Positions 11,772 to 13,241 of a stretch of DNA of 13,241 nucleotides are shown here, in pieces. Made by a program: the position numbers and the translations under genes. The stretch comes from Pseudomonadota bacterium. Its GTDB lineage: Bacteria; Pseudomonadota; Gammaproteobacteria; Burkholderiales; Burkholderiaceae_C. The stretch is taken from assembly GCA_023410975.1 (NCBI GenBank), contig JAEYPG010000130.1, positions 1 to 13,241 on the forward strand, in the 5' to 3' direction. The notes below the pieces were generated by a model that was not told the origin of the DNA, made no database searches, and saw nothing but the letters and a program-made list of their open reading frames with translations. Positions within the stretch are counted from its first letter, which is position 1; every line of letters begins with the position of its first letter.

Positions 11772-13241
11772 TCAGCCGATCGTCATCAGCGACGCATTGC
11801 CGCCGGCCGCCGCCGTGTTGATGCTGGTGGCCTTCTCGACCACCAGCCGCTCCAGCGGCACGTCGGTTTCGCCCGGCTGCAGCCGCTCGATGCCGACGAT
11901 CGGGCCGGGCCGCTCGGCCAGCCGCTGCCGGATGGCCTGCAGCTCCGGGGCCGCGCCGTGGAACAGCGCGGCATCGAAGCTCACCTCCGGCGAGGCCCAG
12001 TCGCGGGCGATCACGATGCTGGCTTGCGCCGCCGCGGGCAGCCTGCGCATCAGCGCTTCGCACTCCACCGGCCACACGCAGCGCCCGCCCACGGCCAGCA
12101 CCGCGGCGAGCTGCACCAGGCGGTCGTCGTCGCTGCCGGCCAGGCACAGCACGGCTTCGCGCGCGGCCAGGGCATAGACGTTCTTCTCGCCCGTGGGCCC
12201 GGGCAGCGTCTGCGACGCACCGGCGCGCGAGCGCTGCCCGAAGCGTTGGCAGACCTGCGCCAGCTGCGGCTGGCGCTGCTGCAGGGCCCAGTCGTGCAGG
12301 GCGCGCAGGGCCGGCGGCATCTGGCCGGCGAAGGGGCCCAGGTCCAGCGTGGCGTCCGGCTCGAACAGCCGTGCCATCACGTCGGCCGGGCGCCGCGACA
12401 GCAGCCGGTACAGGTACAGCGGCCCGCCGGCCTTGGGGCCCGTGCCGGACAGGCCCTCGCCGCCGAAGGGCTGCACGCCCACCACGGCGCCGACGATGTT
12501 GCGGTTCACGTAGACGTTGCCCGCGTGCGAGGCCTTGAGCACGCGGCTGATGGTCTCGTCGATGCGGGTGTGCAGGCCCATGGTCAGGCCGTAGCCGGTG
12601 GCGTTGACCTGCGCCAGCAGCGCGTCCAGGTCCTCGCGCTGGTAGCGCAGCACGTGCAGCACCGGGCCAAACACCTCGCGCTGGAGCTCCGACAACTGGT
12701 CCAGCTCGATCACCGTGGGCAGCATGAAGGTGCCACAGGCCAGGGCGCCCGCGTCGCAGGCGCCCAGCTGGTGCACGCGGCGGCCGCTGGCGCGCATGCC
12801 CTCGACGTGCCGCTGCACGCCCGCCAGCGCCTCGGCGTCGATCACCGGGCCCACGTCCACCGCCAGCCGGTCCGGATTGCCGATGCGCCACTCGGCCATG
12901 GCGCCCAGCAGCATCTCGATCAGGCGATCCGCCACGTCCTCCTGCACGCACAGCACGCGCAGCGCGGAGCAGCGCTGCCCGGCACTGTCGAAGGCCGAGG
13001 CCAGCACATCCGCCACCACCTGCTCCGCCAGCGCGGAGGAGTCCACGATCATCGCGTTCTGGCCGCCGGTCTCGGCGATCAGCGGGATCGGCCGCCCGTC
13101 GGCATCGAGCCGCCCGGCCACGGCGCGCTGCAGGATGCGCGCGACTTCCGTGGAGCCCGTGAACAGCACGCCGCGCACGCGCGCGTCGCCCACCAGCCGC
13201 GCGCCCACCACCTCGCCCGCGCCGGGCAGGAACTGCAGCAC
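11772..13241 (-). CDS. putA: Bifunctional/trifunctional proline utilization protein PutA, C-terminal part (P5C dehydrogenase and C-terminal domain)
   Basis: PutA oxidises proline to P5C and then to glutamate. Only the last 489 residues are present; the gene enters from the right edge, so the DNA-binding and proline dehydrogenase parts are not visible. The aldehyde dehydrogenase domain shows FTGSTEVA (27-34 of the fragment), the general base Glu57 in AETGGQNAMIVD, catalytic Cys91 in SAGQRCSAL, EVFGPVL and PFGGEGLSGTGPKAGGP. After about residue 300 there is a further domain of about 190 residues ending in NTAAAGGNASLMTIG, the typical C-terminus of long (type B/C) PutA proteins, whose extra domain closes the substrate tunnel. 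All motifs are intact. It is probably inducible by proline through its own N-terminal domain, if it is the trifunctional form. Confidence 0.97.
   Translation of the reverse strand: MLQFLPGAGEVVGARLVGDARVRGVLFTGSTEVARILQRAVAGRLDADGRPIPLIAETGGQNAMIVDSSALAEQVVADVLASAFDSAGQRCSALRVLCVQEDVADRLIEMLLGAMAEWRIGNPDRLAVDVGPVIDAEALAGVQRHVEGMRASGRRVHQLGACDAGALACGTFMLPTVIELDQLSELQREVFGPVLHVLRYQREDLDALLAQVNATGYGLTMGLHTRIDETISRVLKASHAGNVYVNRNIVGAVVGVQPFGGEGLSGTGPKAGGPLYLYRLLSRRPADVMARLFEPDATLDLGPFAGQMPPALRALHDWALQQRQPQLAQVCQRFGQRSRAGASQTLPGPTGEKNVYALAAREAVLCLAGSDDDRLVQLAAVLAVGGRCVWPVECEALMRRLPAAAQASIVIARDWASPEVSFDAALFHGAAPELQAIRQRLAERPGPIVGIERLQPGETDVPLERLVVEKATSINTAAAGGNASLMTIG

Noticed and set aside
11452..12951. 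Long minus-strand frame of about 500 codons overlapping putA and the DUF456 gene
   Set aside because: It is a frame-shifted shadow: Arg/Gly/Ala-rich throughout, while the overlapping PutA frame has complete aldehyde dehydrogenase motifs.

Overview
The window looks like a chromosomal segment of a GC-rich betaproteobacterium. A Comamonadaceae-type Burkholderiales is the best guess, from a CcoG-like N-terminus at the left edge, a trifunctional-type PutA C-terminus at the right edge, GC-rich codon third positions and GGAG-type ribosome binding sites. No rRNA, tRNA, CRISPR array, transposase or integrase was seen. This is an identification by eye; no database was searched.

Left part (1-2304). The 5' end of ccoG (minus strand) runs off the left edge. 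Upstream of it lies a minus-strand protein with a degenerate receiver and a degenerate EAL domain. The spacer before the next gene holds a complex nested inverted repeat and a doubtful small ORF.

Central signalling block (2305-7697). It holds four genes in alternating orientation: (1) an RpfC-like multi-membrane-span hybrid histidine kinase whose ATP-binding and receiver domains look ruined; (2) a convergent, 3'-overlapping regulator with an N-terminal BetR-like DNA-binding domain and an intact receiver; (3) a divergent membrane hybrid histidine kinase with all catalytic motifs; and (4) a convergent acyltransferase of the autoinducer-synthase / N-acyl amino acid synthase (FeeM-like) type. My reading is a self-contained signal production and perception module. 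The acyltransferase would make a small acylated signal, the intact kinase would sense it or something related, and the BetR-like regulator would be the transcriptional output. The degenerate kinase and degenerate EAL protein would be modulators. The linkage and motif states are visible; the pathway is inference.

Right part (7698-13241, all minus strand). It contains an unrecognised 156-residue protein, a stand-alone SIR2-like (NAD-binding) protein, a small coiled-coil protein, a ribosome-modulation-factor/CrpP-like small protein, a DUF456 membrane protein, and the C-terminal half of the P5C dehydrogenase region of PutA. The spacers hold several hairpins, including a terminator-like one on the plus strand with no plus-strand gene before it.

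The genes between about 2000 and 8640 use noticeably more A/T-ending codons than putA and the DUF456 gene. This suggests, without measurement, that the signalling block is an accessory insertion between core genes.
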